64,000 nucleotides of DNA from Rickettsia helvetica. Its GTDB lineage: Bacteria; Pseudomonadota; Alphaproteobacteria; Rickettsiales; Rickettsiaceae. Both the position numbers and the translations under genes were made by a program. Below are positions 46,284 through 54,527 of the stretch, piece after piece. The DNA lies in NCBI RefSeq assembly GCF_963970025.1, contig NZ_OZ018776.1:1116001-1180000 (forward strand). Direction: 5' to 3'. The notes under the pieces were generated by a model. It ran no database searches and was not told where the DNA came from. It worked only from the letters and a program-made list of their open reading frames with translations. Numbering within the stretch: position 1 is the first letter of the stretch; the number at the start of each line of letters is the position of its first letter.

Positions 46284-46322
46284 AAAAGTCTCCAATTTAT
46301 ATTAATTTTTTATAAAAAAAAT

Positions 46323-46337
46323 ACCATGAAATATGGT
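46323..46337 (-). promoter_or_regulatory. Leader hairpin ACCAT/ATGGT, copy 1
   Basis: ACCATGAAATATGGT sits 40 bases before the start at 46,283, inside the mRNA leader. Similar hairpins precede the genes starting at 56,254 and 57,549 at nearly the same distance. Confidence 0.55.
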
Positions 46338-46357
46338 CTATGTCTTTTATAATTAGT

Positions 46358-46386
46358 ATAATACATGAAAACTTGATGAATGTCAA
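46358..46386 (-). promoter_or_regulatory. Sigma70-type promoter of the ankyrin-like gene
   Basis: On the minus strand TTGACA (46,386-46,381), spacer 17, TATTAT (46,363-46,358). It would start transcription near 46,351, giving a leader of about 70 bases that includes the ACCAT hairpin. Confidence 0.75.
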
Positions 46387-46412
46387 GCAATTATTAAAAA
46401 ATTAACTATTAT

Positions 46413-47336
46413 TTAATACCAAGGTGCGAAAGATAAGTTTATTTTAATCCCTTTAACGGTAATATCAGCTTCTCTATCGGCAAAATATTTTTCTTCTCTG
46501 ATTAAGGCGATTGCTTTATTACGGTAACTTGAGCATATTACACCGATTTTATCGTTATCTGCAAGTATTTCTTCATCTTTAACTAATGAGGATAAATCTT
46601 CTTCCGACGTAATTTTATATATCTTTCTTCTTATAACACCTTGATATTTAGCTCTTGAAATCACTTCCTGCCCGACATAACAACCTTTGTCAAAACTAAT
46701 TGCATTTAACTCCTCAGCACCATACATATTTGGAATAGATTTATCTGTGATTAAATCTTCTACTCCGTCTATTATTGCAAAATTATATTTATCTTCTAGG
46801 TATATTGGATTCCTGCTTTCGCGGGCATGACATAAGGGAACGCAGGAATGACATACTATAGAACGAAAACCAAGCTTAGCATAGCGAGGATCACGAACCG
46901 TAATTAGCGTGTCTATATCTAATTTTTGACGTAAATATATAACTTTATATTCTCTACTACAATCCATTATTTGTATTTTGGAGCGAAATTTATAGAAATT
47001 TAAATGATCTATCAAAGCAGTTTTATTACTTTTATCAATATCAAGGTAAATTTCTTCAAGGTTATGAACATACACAAAAAAATCAAATAAATATCTTCCT
47101 TGATTATTAAGCAAATAAGTATAGCAGTAATTATAGTCAATTGATTTGGACTCGCTGACGATGTTACTCATCGTCTCGCCTATTATTATAGGCTCTATCC
47201 TCGGTGCCTTATATCCAAGCCCAACTGAATTGACTATACTCTTACAAATATCGTTCGTAATGAGATTTTGTAGGAACTTTACGGAATCTAAACCTATTAT
47301 TTTAATGACCTCTCTATTACTTAATATTTCATACAT
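46413..47336 (-). CDS. ygfZ: Folate-binding protein YgfZ (IBA57 type), two RPE insertions
   Basis: Uses tetrahydrofolate to help assemble or repair certain Fe-S proteins. 307 residues. The signature KGCYVGQEVISRAKYQG near residue 219 is complete. Two peptides interrupt the fold: residues about 34-69 (VNSVGLGYKAPRIEPIIIGE onward) from an RPE at 47,133-47,237, and residues about 161-180 (SCVPLCHARESRNP) from a different RPE at 46,801-46,855. The frame is open throughout. Two independent insertions in one gene is unusual. Confidence 0.88.
   Translation of the reverse strand: MYEILSNREVIKIIGLDSVKFLQNLITNDICKSIVNSVGLGYKAPRIEPIIIGETMSNIVSESKSIDYNYCYTYLLNNQGRYLFDFFVYVHNLEEIYLDIDKSNKTALIDHLNFYKFRSKIQIMDCSREYKVIYLRQKLDIDTLITVRDPRYAKLGFRSIVCHSCVPLCHARESRNPIYLEDKYNFAIIDGVEDLITDKSIPNMYGAEELNAISFDKGCYVGQEVISRAKYQGVIRRKIYKITSEEDLSSLVKDEEILADNDKIGVICSSYRNKAIALIREEKYFADREADITVKGIKINLSFAPWY
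46801..46855. repeat. RPE (GGATTCCTGCTTTCGCGGG type) in frame in ygfZ
   Basis: TATTGGATTCCTGCTTTCGC and GAACGCAGGAATGACATAC are the two arms; it matches the right arm of the 62,805 element. Confidence 0.8.
47133..47237. repeat. RPE (TAGTCAATTG/GAATTGACTA ends) in frame in ygfZ
   Basis: ATAGTCAATTGATTTGGACT and CCAACTGAATTGACTAT are inverted ends 105 bases apart. The core matches, reversed, the element at 36,109-36,212, so the same family can be coding or a 5' leader. Confidence 0.85.
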
Positions 47337-47349
47337 AATTATAATATTA

Positions 47350-47379
47350 TTGACTTTATATGCTGCTAACTACTATACT
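47350..47379 (+). promoter_or_regulatory. Probable promoter of the DUF155 gene
   Basis: TTGACT at 47,350-47,355, spacer 18, TATACT at 47,374-47,379; start would be near 47,386, about 25 bases before the ATG. Confidence 0.5.
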
Positions 47380-47410
47380 CTAAATTATATATAAATTAAA
47401 CTTAATAATC

Positions 47411-48241
47411 ATGAGATGTTCATCTTACTGTACTTCTTCCGAATATAATATGAGTGATCTAGTTACTAATTTAAAAAAGATTGGTCTTGAACCTCAACAT
47501 TTTGACGATGTTTTATATATTCGGAAAGAGATAAATAAAGATTCTGATTTTATAGAGATATTTTTCTTTCCGTTTGGCTGTATAACTATTTGGGGCGGCG
47601 ATGAAATTCAAGAAAAAATAGTTTTAAGCGATACTGATTTAGTAGCCGTGAACAAGCTTAAAGAGCCGGTATCTGATTATATTTATTTTGAATATAATAC
47701 AGAAGTCGAGAAAACATTTATTGATGAAGAAAAAAATAAAATAATCTTAGCAGATAAATCAGTTTTTGTTAAACTTTCTATTTCCCATGCTCTTGCACAA
47801 TCGGTTAAACTTAGCGTTCTTGAGCAATCCGTTAGTAACTTGATTGTTCAGACAACTCCTATACAGCAGGAACTAGCTAGAACCGGTAGCGTATCGCTTT
47901 CTAAAAAGGAGATATTACAGCAGATAGGTATATTATTTAACGAACGTTATTCAATCAGTTTGCATAGCGATATATTTGATACTCCGGAATTCTTTTGGCG
48001 TCGTCCGAGCTATGAGCCTCTATATCTTATGACGGCAGAATTTCAAGACATAGAAATACGGCAAAATATAATGAATCATCGTCTTAATATGATTCACGAG
48101 CTTTTAGACATTCTTTCAAACGATCTTAATTATAAACATTCTACCAAACTTGAGTGGATTATTATTATTTTAATCGGTCTTGAAGTTGTCCTGTCGTTAT
48201 CTCATACTAATCTTTTCTTAAAAATTATCGGAGCTTTATAA
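47411..48241 (+). CDS. DUF155 (RMD1/RMND1-like) membrane-anchored protein
   Basis: 276 residues. The N-terminal cytoplasmic part has DDVLYIRKEINKDSDFIEIF and FFFPFGCITIWGGDEIQEKI, the core of the DUF155 family; SHALAQSVKLSVLEQSVSNL follows, and a C-terminal membrane helix (LEWIIIILIGLEVVLSL) ends the protein. The eukaryotic relative RMND1 supports mitochondrial translation; the bacterial role is unknown. Ten bases before rnd on the same strand, so likely co-transcribed. Confidence 0.87.
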   Translation: MRCSSYCTSSEYNMSDLVTNLKKIGLEPQHFDDVLYIRKEINKDSDFIEIFFFPFGCITIWGGDEIQEKIVLSDTDLVAVNKLKEPVSDYIYFEYNTEVEKTFIDEEKNKIILADKSVFVKLSISHALAQSVKLSVLEQSVSNLIVQTTPIQQELARTGSVSLSKKEILQQIGILFNERYSISLHSDIFDTPEFFWRRPSYEPLYLMTAEFQDIEIRQNIMNHRLNMIHELLDILSNDLNYKHSTKLEWIIIILIGLEVVLSLSHTNLFLKIIGAL

Positions 48242-48250
48242 ATAGCTTCT

Positions 48251-49108
48251 ATGCAAATTATCGATAATCAAAAAACATTAGAAGAATTTTGTAAACAATT
48301 AGCAAATAAGACATGCTTAAGCATAGATACGGAATTTGAGCGTCGTTATACCTATTATGCTCAGCTTAGTATAATTCAAGTTAAAGCAGAAGAATATTGT
48401 GGAATAATTGATGCATTAAGCAATTTAGATCTGAATATTTATAATAAGCTGCTTGCAGATAATAATATTACTAAAATATTTCATGCTCCTCGTGAAGATT
48501 TAGAGATTTTCTATAATTTATTTAAAACACTACCTTCTAATGTTTTTGATATACAAATTGCAGCAAATATTTGCGGATTCGGTAAACAGCTAAGCTATGA
48601 TGACCTTTGCTATAAGCTAATCGGCATTACTATCGATAAAACCCACCAAAAATCTAACTGGCTAAAACGCCCTATCACTAGTGATATGTTAAATTATGCA
48701 ATGTTAGACGTGGAGTATTTGTATAAGATATATAAAGAGTTAAATAGTATAATTATTTCTAATAATTATACTAATAAATATCAAACTACTCTTAGTTCTT
48801 TATTAGATGTTAGAAATTATAAGGTTGAGCTGAAAGATGCTTGGAAAAAAATAAAATATAGAAGTGATGATGAGAGGTTTAATCGTAAAATTCAAGCACT
48901 TGCAGCTTATCGTGAAGAGAATGCACAAACTATAAATATTCCTCGCAAACATTTTATTTTAGATGAAGATTTAATAAAGATTTGCAAATACCTTCCATTG
49001 AATAACAAGGATTTTAAAAATCTAAATTTAAAAAGCAAATATTTACATAAACAAAAATATAAAGATGAAATAATGAATTTGTGTAATAATTTTTTGGGCA
49101 TGTTATGA
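48251..49108 (+). CDS. rnd: Ribonuclease D
   Basis: 3'-5' exoribonuclease for tRNA and other RNA 3' ends. 285 residues. DEDDy motifs: LSIDTEFERR (Asp, Glu), HAPREDLEIF (Asp), and NYAMLDVEYLYKIY (Tyr and Asp). A shortened HRDC-like helical part follows. At 285 residues it is shorter than the two-HRDC enzyme of E. coli and normal for rickettsiae. Confidence 0.93.
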   Translation: MQIIDNQKTLEEFCKQLANKTCLSIDTEFERRYTYYAQLSIIQVKAEEYCGIIDALSNLDLNIYNKLLADNNITKIFHAPREDLEIFYNLFKTLPSNVFDIQIAANICGFGKQLSYDDLCYKLIGITIDKTHQKSNWLKRPITSDMLNYAMLDVEYLYKIYKELNSIIISNNYTNKYQTTLSSLLDVRNYKVELKDAWKKIKYRSDDERFNRKIQALAAYREENAQTINIPRKHFILDEDLIKICKYLPLNNKDFKNLNLKSKYLHKQKYKDEIMNLCNNFLGML

Positions 49109-49141
49109 TATTAACAGCTTTATTATGAGATTAGTTTTTTT

Positions 49142-49261
49142 GTCATTGCGAGGAAATGATGAAATAATTGACGAAGCAATCTAGTTAAAAAATGCTAAAG
49201 ATTAGCATTTTTTGTTACTTTTTCTGGATTGCCACGCTTCTTATAGTCGCTCGCAATGACG
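49142..49261. repeat. RPE with GTCATTGCGAGGAAAT ends
   Basis: GTCATTGCGAGGAAATGATG, a CTAAAGATTAGCA-type centre, GGATTGCCACGCTTC and CTCGCAATGAC. Separates convergent rnd and the folate ligase gene. Confidence 0.85.
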
Positions 49262-49289
49262 AAAAAACTAATCCACGCAATATTACAAA

Positions 49290-49811
49290 TCATACCAAGA
49301 TCACAAATTTAAGCTTACGATCATGAGATTCAACCGGAAAATTATCTATTAACTGTTCTTTTAAACAAACGCCGACAGTTAGTATATTTTGGTTATTATT
49401 TAAATACCGATCGAAATGTCCTTTGCCGTATCCAAGTCTATAACCATCCTTACTAAATGCAAGCCCTGGGATAATAACTAACTCAGGAATAAAAAAATCA
49501 TTATTTATAGGTTCATAGGTTTTAAAATCACCTGAAGTCAGCCGGTCATTATAATTATAAGCACAATATTTTATCTCATTTTTTATAATTTTTGGTAAGA
49601 AGAATTTTATTTCAGGAAGTAAGTTTGTTATTTTAAGTAAGTTAATTTCGTATTTTAGAGGATAGTAAAGTCCTACTGTCTTTACTTTTAACTCCTTTAA
49701 TAATCGGCTAATTTTACTTATTAAGGAGTTTCTGACTAAGTCGGAAGTAATTTTTTCTTGGTTGCTTATTAAAAGATCTTTGAAATAAAGACGCAGTTCT
49801 TGTTTATGCAT
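49290..49811 (-). CDS. fthC: 5-formyltetrahydrofolate cyclo-ligase
   Basis: Converts 5-formyl-THF to 5,10-methenyl-THF with ATP. 173 residues from ATG 49,811 (MHKQELRLYFK), chosen because AAGGA stands five bases before it; the longer open frame to 49,865 is coded by an RPE. VGLYYPLKYEINLLKI near the N-terminus, PGLAFSKDGYRLGYGKGHFD and RYL close to the C-terminus are the family motifs. Intact. Confidence 0.93.
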   Translation of the reverse strand: MHKQELRLYFKDLLISNQEKITSDLVRNSLISKISRLLKELKVKTVGLYYPLKYEINLLKITNLLPEIKFFLPKIIKNEIKYCAYNYNDRLTSGDFKTYEPINNDFFIPELVIIPGLAFSKDGYRLGYGKGHFDRYLNNNQNILTVGVCLKEQLIDNFPVESHDRKLKFVILV

Positions 49812-49827
49812 AAATATCCTTAAATTC

Positions 49828-49922
49828 GTCATTGCGAGCGACTGAAAGGAGCATGGCAATCTCATAAAGCAGGACTCCCGAGATTACTTTGTCAAAACTT
49901 ACAGTTTTTCCTCACAATGACG
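49828..49922. repeat. RPE between lpdA and fthC
   Basis: GTCATTGCGAGCGACTGAAA and GTTTTTCCTCACAATGACG are its inverted ends. It supplies the upstream in-frame codons of fthC. Confidence 0.8.
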
Positions 49923-49932
49923 TAGGAGTATA

Positions 49933-51312
49933 TCACATATTAATAGTTCTTTTATCTATACTAAGAGCTGCTTCTTTTATAGCTTCGCTTAAAGTCGGGT
50001 GGGCGTGGCAGGTTCGTGCTATATCTTCTGCCACTGCTCCGAATTCCATATAAGCGGTAAGCTCGGCAATTAATGTACCTGCATCGGCTCCTATAATATG
50101 AGCTCCTAAAACCCTATCGGTTTTACTATCGGCAAGCATCTTAACCATACCTTCCGTACTACCGATTACTCTTGCTCTACTATTTGCTAAAAATGGAAAC
50201 TTACCGACTTTATAATTAATACCTTTTTCTTTTAGTTGCTCTTCCGTTTCACCGACGCTTGCTACTTCAGGATAAGTATATATCACGCTTGGAATTAAGT
50301 TATAGTTAACATGCCCTGCCTGCCCTGCCATAATTTCCACGGCAGCTACAGCCTCTTCTTCGGCTTTATGAGCAAGCATCGCTCCTTTTACCACATCACC
50401 AACTGCGTAAATGTTTGAAACAGCTGTTTGGAAATAGTCATTAATCTCAATTCTACCTTGCTTATCCGTAATAATACCGACAGACTCAAGTCCTAGATTT
50501 TGCGTATAGGCTTTTCTGCCTACCGCCATCAACACAACATCGCTTATTACTACCGAACTCTTACCGCCCTCCTCTATTGTCAGATTTACTTTTCCTGACT
50601 TTACTTCAGCAGATAGCACTTTAGTATTCAGTTTAAACTCTATACCTTGTTTTTGCTGTAGTTTCATAAATTGCATAGCAATTTCTTTATCAAGCATAGG
50701 TATAATGCTCGGTGCATACTCAATAACCGTTACTTTAGCTCCCAAACGACGCCAAACTGAACCAAGTTCTAAGCCTATATACCCTCCGCCGACTACTATT
50801 AAGTTCTCAGGTACTTTAGAAAGTTTCAAAGCACCGGTAGATGAAACAATAAATTCTTCGTCTATTTTGATATTCGGTATTCCTATGACGCTGGAGCCTG
50901 TAGTAATTAGAATATTTTTGGCTTTAATTTGCTCTTTATTTACTTCAACGATATTACTAGAGATAATTTTAGCTTCACCTTTTATTCTAGTAACTTTGTT
51001 TTTGGCAAATAGGCTTTCTATACCTTTTGTAAGATCACGAACTACTTTATCTTTATTAGCTAGCATTTTTTGTAAGTCTAATTTTATATCTGCAGTAATA
51101 CCTATACTCTCAAAATGCTTTAGAGCTTCTTCATATTTTTCGGAGGAATTAAGTAAAGCTTTCGACGGTATGCATCCTATATTTAAACAAGTGCCGCCAA
51201 GAGTATCGTTTTTCTCAATACACGCTACTCTCATACCAAGCTGAGCAGCTCTAATACTGCCTGTATAACCGGCCGGACCGCTACCTATTACCACTAAATC
51301 AAATTCTTGCAT
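49933..51312 (-). CDS. lpdA: Dihydrolipoamide dehydrogenase (E3)
   Basis: Flavoenzyme that reoxidises lipoate in pyruvate and 2-oxoglutarate dehydrogenases. 459 residues. FAD-binding VVIGSGPAGYTGSIRAAQLG; redox-active disulphide Cys42-Cys47 in GGTCLNIGCIPSK; NAD-binding VGGGYIGLELGSVWRRLGA; active-site His in HAHPTLSEA (His438). Intact, RPEs on both sides; probably serves the E2 from pdhC. Confidence 0.97.
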   Translation of the reverse strand: MQEFDLVVIGSGPAGYTGSIRAAQLGMRVACIEKNDTLGGTCLNIGCIPSKALLNSSEKYEEALKHFESIGITADIKLDLQKMLANKDKVVRDLTKGIESLFAKNKVTRIKGEAKIISSNIVEVNKEQIKAKNILITTGSSVIGIPNIKIDEEFIVSSTGALKLSKVPENLIVVGGGYIGLELGSVWRRLGAKVTVIEYAPSIIPMLDKEIAMQFMKLQQKQGIEFKLNTKVLSAEVKSGKVNLTIEEGGKSSVVISDVVLMAVGRKAYTQNLGLESVGIITDKQGRIEINDYFQTAVSNIYAVGDVVKGAMLAHKAEEEAVAAVEIMAGQAGHVNYNLIPSVIYTYPEVASVGETEEQLKEKGINYKVGKFPFLANSRARVIGSTEGMVKMLADSKTDRVLGAHIIGADAGTLIAELTAYMEFGAVAEDIARTCHAHPTLSEAIKEAALSIDKRTINM

Positions 51313-51349
51313 ATTTGTTTGACCTTAATAAATTGTTGGATGGTTAGCT

Positions 51350-51553
51350 CGTCATTGCGAGGAGGCTTGCCTGCGTGGATACCGAGTCGTCATTGCGAGC
51401 AGCCGTAGGCTGCGTGGCAATCCAAAAAAATAATAAAAAAACTCTGTAAACTAGAATTTTTACTGGATTGCTTCGTCAATTACATACGTAATTTCCTCGC
51501 AATGACAAAAAAAATAAGCCACGCAACAAAGCCTTTAGTTGCTCGCAATGACG
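51350..51553. repeat. Nested RPEs upstream of lpdA
   Basis: An outer element starts GTCATTGCGAGGAGGCTTGC and ends TTGCTCGCAATGACG; inside it, a second starts GTCATTGCGAGCAGCCGTAG and ends TAATTTCCTCGCAATGAC. Both belong to the same broad family, so one inserted into another. Confidence 0.8.
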
Positions 51554-51584
51554 TAATACTGCTAAAAATACACCACTATTACCT

Positions 51585-52397
51585 TTATAACAACTTTAAT
51601 CTTATACTATTCTTATTTGGCGAAGCAATAAAACTAATTAAATTAATATTATCTTCAAAGCCGTTTATATAATTTTGTAGTAAAGAAAACATCTTTTTAG
51701 AAATAGCGTAATTATGACTAGCATTTAGTGAATTTGACTCACCTATATTTTTTATTTCCCTCATTAACGCTAAAGGATTATCAAATTTTAGATCTATATT
51801 TTCATAGTCAATAATTACTTCAGCAAATCCTGCCTGCGAAAATAAAATCGGAACATGATCAAAATGAATAAAAGGAGAAATATGAGGAGAATGTTTAAAA
51901 CCACTTGCTATTTCGGCATCTATTAAGGATTTACGTAAATTCTTTAAGCTATTTCCTCCGACAAAATTACCGATAAAAACACCGTCAGGCTTTAAAAATG
52001 TTCTTATATTAGATAGAAAACTCTGCACATCATTTATCCAGTATAACCCTAATGAATAAATAATTAAATCAAAAGAGTTCGGAGGAAATTCTAAATCTTC
52101 ATCATCAATTAATAATTTGTGATTATGCTCAAAAGGATCAAGCAACAAAGGAGACATATCTGTTGCGGTAATATCAGCATTTCGATAAGTATTTTTTAGT
52201 AAAGCTGTAAGATAACCGCATTTAGCAGATATTTCTAGAATATCTGCTAAATCCTTGTCAATCATCCCTAACCGGCTTATTATATCATCAGCTGCATGCT
52301 TGATAAATAAGCTGTTACTTATTCCTCTTACTGCATTATTTCGGTGATTTTTTAGCTTTAATCTGTTGAATATATAATTTCCTCTCCTATCTTGCAT
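51585..52397 (-). CDS. SAM-dependent methyltransferase, BioC/NDUFAF5-like
   Basis: 270 residues from ATG 52,397 (MQDRRGNYIFNRLKLKNHRN), which follows AGGAG at five bases; the open frame to 52,592 is taken as an upstream remnant. The short N-terminal IFNRLKLKNHRNNA corresponds to the IFDR...RNRAA start of NDUFAF5-type proteins; ILEISAKCGYLTALL is a variant SAM motif (usual LxxGCGxG has become ISAKCGY); DLIIYSLGLYWINDVQSFLS is motif IV. Mitochondrial NDUFAF5 hydroxylates or methylates complex I; the role here is open. Confidence 0.78.
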   Translation of the reverse strand: MQDRRGNYIFNRLKLKNHRNNAVRGISNSLFIKHAADDIISRLGMIDKDLADILEISAKCGYLTALLKNTYRNADITATDMSPLLLDPFEHNHKLLIDDEDLEFPPNSFDLIIYSLGLYWINDVQSFLSNIRTFLKPDGVFIGNFVGGNSLKNLRKSLIDAEIASGFKHSPHISPFIHFDHVPILFSQAGFAEVIIDYENIDLKFDNPLALMREIKNIGESNSLNASHNYAISKKMFSLLQNYINGFEDNINLISFIASPNKNSIRLKLL

Positions 52398-52930
52398 TTT
52401 CTCTCCTAAAATTGTTTGGGGTGATCCAGAAATAAAACCTCCTAGCCAACTATTTTGAATAAGTTCTCTCTGTCTTGCTATATGTATATCATCCCCCTTA
52501 ACTCTATCTAGCCCTTCAAAATTATCCTGAATACCTACAACTATAGATTTCGTATTTTTATTATTAGGTAATAAAGGTTCTAAACTTAGCAAACTTTTTT
52601 CTGAAGGATTTAAATCCGAAGTTAGATCAAAATACTCTAAATATAGACAAGTTTTAGTTGTTTATCATTAGATATCTTTCCAAACTAGCTTATAGAGAGG
52701 AATTTAAAGGAGATACGGAACGCAGAACCGCAGCGTACACAAGCATACGTGAAGATTCGAGTACTGGATCGACGTATAAATTACCTCTAGAAGCGAAGTT
52801 TGGAAAGATATCTATTACTAGAATTTTTTTTCTTTTCTATTAATGAATTATTATTAACATTTGCTGAAACATTGTTCTCTGTCTTATTAGATTCTCCTAG
52901 AGATTTATAACCACTTAATACACCACAATA
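52398..52930 (-). pseudogene. Remnant of an unknown gene, broken by an RPE1
   Basis: On the minus strand a possible N-terminal piece VLSGYKSLGESNKTENNVSA runs into the RPE1 at 52,670-52,813, and after it the text LEYFDLTSDLNPSEKSLLSL, EPLLPNNKNTKSIVVGIQDN and GLDRVKGDDIHIARQRELIQ follows to 52,398, in frame with the methyltransferase. It looks protein-like but no family is recognised. If translated, it would give a longer methyltransferase with an unrelated N-terminus. Confidence 0.4.
52670..52813. repeat. RPE1, complete, 144 bp
   Basis: Perfect 17-base inverted ends AGATATCTTTCCAAACT and AGTTTGGAAAGATATCT. Plus-strand reading gives the RPE1 peptide SKLAYREEFKGDTERRTAAY and TYKLPLEAKFGKIS without a stop, although here it is not part of a functional gene. 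Confidence 0.95.
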
Positions 52931-53020
52931 CTAAATATACATTTCTTTAACATAAATAACCCTGTATATTATTATAGTTAATATAAATTAAATAATATAT
53001 GAATCAAGTACTGAAATAAA

Positions 53021-53506
53021 TTAATTATTTCTAAAGATATTATCTTCGTATTTTTTCCTATAATATATTTTGTAATTCTCATTTCTTATATCATTAAACC
53101 ATTGGTCTTGTTGTTTTTTAATATAATAATTTAGGGAATTAGATTTACTTTTACTAGTTTGGAAATGATCTTCACAAAATTTTAAAAAACCTGATATTAA
53201 AGTTTCTACTCCATTAGTCTCAGATTTTTTCTCAAGAAATTGCATAGAAAAATTAGTAGGATTATTATGTTTTAAATAAAATTGCTTATATTTCTCATGA
53301 ATTTTATTTTCTTTTTTTATTTGTTGTTCTGAAAAAGATAATTTTTCCTCTAATAATTTATGAATTTCGGTACAATCGCTCCAAGGTAATTCTATTGTTA
53401 GCTGCTCTTCCTGATATTCAAAATTATCTTGAATATTGTTAAAATCTGCATTTGCTTTTACAGTACTTACTAATATTAAAAAATATGTAATTAATTTAAT
53501 ATTCAT
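53021..53506 (-). CDS. Secreted protein of unknown function
   Basis: 161 residues. An N-terminal signal peptide (MNIKLITYFLILVSTVKANA, cleavage likely after ANA) precedes a charged, mostly helical chain (FSEQQIKKENKIHEKYKQFY). One Cys pair region (SDCTEIH, LKFCEDHF). No family recognised. The start is four bases after the stop of the transglycosylase gene on the same strand, so they form a unit, and a role in the envelope or in a transfer apparatus is plausible. Confidence 0.65.
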   Translation of the reverse strand: MNIKLITYFLILVSTVKANADFNNIQDNFEYQEEQLTIELPWSDCTEIHKLLEEKLSFSEQQIKKENKIHEKYKQFYLKHNNPTNFSMQFLEKKSETNGVETLISGFLKFCEDHFQTSKSKSNSLNYYIKKQQDQWFNDIRNENYKIYYRKKYEDNIFRNN

Positions 53507-53510
53507 AGAA

Positions 53511-54419
53511 TTAATTAATTTTAGCAGGAATAGGTATCATAATACTACTTCTGTATCTTTTATTGCCACTAAAAAGTGATTTTTTTTGAACTTTGTTATT
53601 ATTTACCGGAATTGTATCTTCTAAAGCCCCTTCATTATTATTTAGATAACTATGTAAGGATGCTTTATAAAGTGCCATGTTACTTGCTATTTTAACTACG
53701 TCTTGCTTATATTTAAACCCTAAAGAATGAGTGGCTGAGTGGTAATGTGCTATAGCTTTGTGCCAACTCCCTAGCTGGTCATATTTTGAACGTAAAAACT
53801 CTGCTCCGTAACGAACATTATTATTTGGATCAAATGCCTGTTCAAGGGAATTAAAAGCCCCTAAATGATGTCTTAAGTTAATCTGCATGCATCCGACATC
53901 AATGCTCTCTCGCCCTTTTATAAGCTCTATTCTAACAAAATTTATAGCTTCTCTTTTACTGTTAAAATAATAGCCTTTTCCTTCAACGTTTACCGTCCAA
54001 GGCCATACTACTCTAATTTTACGGGTTGTATGTTTTTTCCCCGATTCTTTTAAAGCTATTGAATGTAACGTATTAGATGGGATATTAAATTTTTTTTCAA
54101 AGTAAGGAAAAAGTTTTGAACATTTAAAGGATTCAGCTATTTCAGGATCGGCAATAGCCGACTTAGAGACGAGGATAAAGGAAGATAAGAGAATTAGGAT
54201 GGTTTTAATGTCATTGTGAGAAAAAACTATAAGTTTTGACGAAGCAATCCAGTAAAATGCGTAGCATTTTTTAATTATTTTTCTGGATTGCCACGCTCCT
54301 TTTAGGCGCTCGCAATGACGCTTCAGTATCCACACAAGCAATCCTCGTGGGAATGACATCAGTAGCCATGAAACAACACCGGTCCCGCCACGGGATGACA
54401 TACTGTTTTTCCAAACCAT
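53511..54419 (-). CDS. Lytic transglycosylase (SLT fold); native start lost to an RPE
   Basis: The functional part is about 230 residues: a signal peptide IKTILILLSSFILVSKSAIA, then the SLT domain with catalytic Glu in SIALKESGKKH, GCMQINLRHHLGAF and NNVRYGAEFLRSKYDQLG, HYHSA. It cleaves murein glycan strands; similar proteins (VirB1 type) help assemble secretion systems. The open frame extends 70 residues further, but this part is coded by an RPE (54,210-54,320) and other repeats, and places the signal peptide internally. No ATG, GTG or TTG stands directly before IKTIL, so the true start is unclear. Confidence 0.7.
   Translation of the reverse strand: MVWKNSMSSRGGTGVVSWLLMSFPRGLLVWILKRHCERLKGAWQSRKIIKKCYAFYWIASSKLIVFSHNDIKTILILLSSFILVSKSAIADPEIAESFKCSKLFPYFEKKFNIPSNTLHSIALKESGKKHTTRKIRVVWPWTVNVEGKGYYFNSKREAINFVRIELIKGRESIDVGCMQINLRHHLGAFNSLEQAFDPNNNVRYGAEFLRSKYDQLGSWHKAIAHYHSATHSLGFKYKQDVVKIASNMALYKASLHSYLNNNEGALEDTIPVNNNKVQKKSLFSGNKRYRSSIMIPIPAKIN
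54210..54320. repeat. RPE over the transglycosylase 5' end
   Basis: GTCATTGTGAGAAAAAACTA and GGCGCTCGCAATGACG are its ends; on the minus strand it runs directly into the codons of the signal peptide. Confidence 0.8.
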
Positions 54420-54468
54420 ACCGGCAACGCTAAAATAACTTGAGTTACAATAAGATAAACTAGTCTAT

Positions 54469-54501
54469 CATAACTTATCTTATGAAGCAAGGGACGTTAT
54501 G
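54469..54501. repeat. Trailer hairpin, copy 1
   Basis: CATAAC...GTTATG within TCTATCATAACTTATCTTATG; closely similar to the hairpin at 56,414-56,446. It lies on the left of the IS, where the 3' end of the interrupted gene would be. Confidence 0.55.
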
Positions 54502-54527
54502 ATACAAGATTACTTATTATCTTTAGT

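Noticed and set aside
49811..49865. Longer N-terminus for the folate cyclo-ligase
   Set aside because: The extra 18 codons are RPE sequence and a better ribosome-binding site precedes ATG 49,811.
50705..51244. 179-codon plus-strand frame opposite lpdA
   Set aside because: Antisense of the FAD domain; lpdA is complete.
52658..52843. 61-codon plus-strand frame at 52,658
   Set aside because: It is the coding-compatible RPE1 peptide in a non-coding setting, not a gene of its own.
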